Part shown: in pieces, positions 63,248-64,000 of the stretch
Layout of the letters: each line of letters starts with the position of its first letter
Numbering within the stretch: position 1 is the first letter of the stretch
DNA from: Paenirhodobacter hankyongi
GTDB taxonomy: Bacteria > Pseudomonadota > Alphaproteobacteria > Rhodobacterales > Rhodobacteraceae
Reading direction: 5' to 3'
Length of the DNA stretch: 64,000 nt
NCBI RefSeq assembly: GCF_003664585.1
Contig: NZ_RCHI01000005.1
Coordinates: 124,001-188,000, forward strand
Notes under the pieces: model-generated
Seen by the model: the letters and a program-made list of their open reading frames with translations, nothing else
Databases searched by the model: none
What the model was told of the DNA's origin: nothing
Made by a program: the position numbers and the translations under genes

Positions 63248-64000
63248 GTGACGAAGATCAAGGTAGAGAACCCCGTCGTCGAGCTCGACGGCGATGAAAT
63301 GACCCGGATCATCTGGGACTTCATCAAGAAGAAGCTGATCCTTCCCTATCTCGACGTCGACCTGAAGTACTACGACCTCGGTATCGAGCATCGTGACGCG
63401 ACCGAAGATCAGGTCACCATCGACGCCGCGAACGCGATCAAGCAGTATGGCGTGGGCGTGAAATGCGCCACCATCACGCCGGACGAGGCCCGCGTCGAGG
63501 AATTCGGCCTGAAGAAGATGTGGAAGTCGCCGAACGGCACGATCCGCAACATCCTCGGCGGCGTGATCTTCCGCGAACCGATCATCTGCAAGAACGTGCC
63601 GCGTCTCGTTCCCGGCTGGACCCAGCCGATCGTCGTCGGCCGTCACGCCTTCGGCGACCAGTACAAGGCCACCGACTTCCGCTTCCCCGGCAAGGGCAAG
63701 ATCACGATGAAATTCGTGGGCGAAGACGGCACCGTGCAGGAATATGACGTGTTCGACGCCCCCGGCGCCGGCGTCGCCATGGGCATGTACAACCTCGACC
63801 AGTCGATCATCGACTTCGCCCGCTCGTCGATGAACTATGGCCTGCTCAAGGGCTGGCCGGTCTACCTGTCGACCAAGAACACCATCCTCAAGGCCTATGA
63901 CGGCCGCTTCAAGGATCTGTTCCAGAAGGTCTACGAGGAAGAGTTCGAGGCCGAGTTCAAGAAGGCCGGCATCCATTACGAGCACCGCCTGATCGACGAC
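63248..64000 (+). CDS. icd: NADP-dependent isocitrate dehydrogenase, N-terminal part
   Basis: The first 251 codons are present; the gene continues beyond the window. The enzyme oxidatively decarboxylates isocitrate in the TCA cycle. The eukaryotic-like (type II) NADP-IDH N terminus is clear: [41 protein letters not shown] with [12 protein letters not shown] (substrate-binding serine/asparagine), and [24 protein letters not shown]. The start is GTG at 63248 with GAGGAGG upstream. Confidence 0.95.
   Translation, partial: MTKIKVENPVVELDGDEMTRIIWDFIKKKLILPYLDVDLKYYDLGIEHRDATEDQVTIDAANAIKQYGVGVKCATITPDEARVEEFGLKKMWKSPNGTIRNILGGVIFREPIICKNVPRLVPGWTQPIVVGRHAFGDQYKATDFRFPGKGKITMKFVGEDGTVQEYDVFDAPGAGVAMGMYNLDQSIIDFARSSMNYGLLKGWPVYLSTKNTILKAYDGRFKDLFQKVYEEEFEAEFKKAGIHYEHRLIDD

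Noticed and set aside
63188-63985. Minus-strand open frame opposite icd
   Set aside because: Overlaps the conserved icd sequence completely; composition is that of an antisense shadow.

Overview
The window is a chromosomal segment of a GC-rich alphaproteobacterium, most likely a Rhodobacter-like member of the Rhodobacteraceae. Reasons: the glgP-B-C-A-X-pgm glycogen operon, an IscR with one cysteine heading a mixed isc/suf operon, a HemB without the cysteine zinc site, many ATGA/TGATG gene couplings, and a Rhodobacterales-type GC hairpin repeat around guaA. I see no phage, insertion sequence or CRISPR array. Genus is inferred from gene content only.

Layout. 1-7.2 kb: accessory genes of a PQQ alcohol dehydrogenase system (PedF-type cytochrome c, MoxJ/XoxJ-like binding protein), a divergent SsuABC-like importer, and an ApbE plus NosR-like membrane iron-sulfur flavoprotein; no dehydrogenase or nosZ is visible. 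7.3-18.3 kb: glycogen synthesis and breakdown operon on the minus strand. 18.4-23.1 kb: PhoR-like kinase, divergent pseudo-receiver protein, gamma carbonic anhydrase, gmk, yicC and a PAS protein. 23.1-32.9 kb: class II DAHP synthase, a GlxA-type AraC regulator, the livJGFHM branched-chain amino acid importer and guaA. 33-39.6 kb: mfd, a small membrane protein, hemB, a SYLF lipoprotein and a lytic transglycosylase. 39.7-41.2 kb: a minus-strand PepSY / cytochrome b561 / membrane-bound LuxR operon. 41.4-52 kb: ssb, flavin monooxygenase, a flavin split-barrel protein coupled to an unusual regulator, cytochrome c, OsmC, a 7TM histidine kinase, a DUF2339 giant membrane protein and tRNA-Arg(CCG). 52.1-61 kb: iscR-iscS-sufB-(2 unknown)-sufC-sufD-(2 YIP1)-sufS. 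61.2-64 kb: hydrolase, small protein, HD phosphohydrolase and membrane protein in one coupled operon, then icd running off the end.

The most interesting candidate for an undescribed system is at 43.6-46.8 kb. A protein at 44176-45522 appears to fuse a PNPOx-like flavin barrel, a GAF domain and an OmpR-like winged helix. Three copies of TGCTAAA-N4-TGCTAAA, an 11-bp direct repeat of the geometry used by OmpR/PhoB-type winged helices, lie in the two nearby divergent promoter regions: two between the monooxygenase and the regulator operon, one between the cytochrome c and osmC. I read this as a self-contained flavin/redox-responsive regulon; sites and domain order are visible in the sequence, the link between them is inference.
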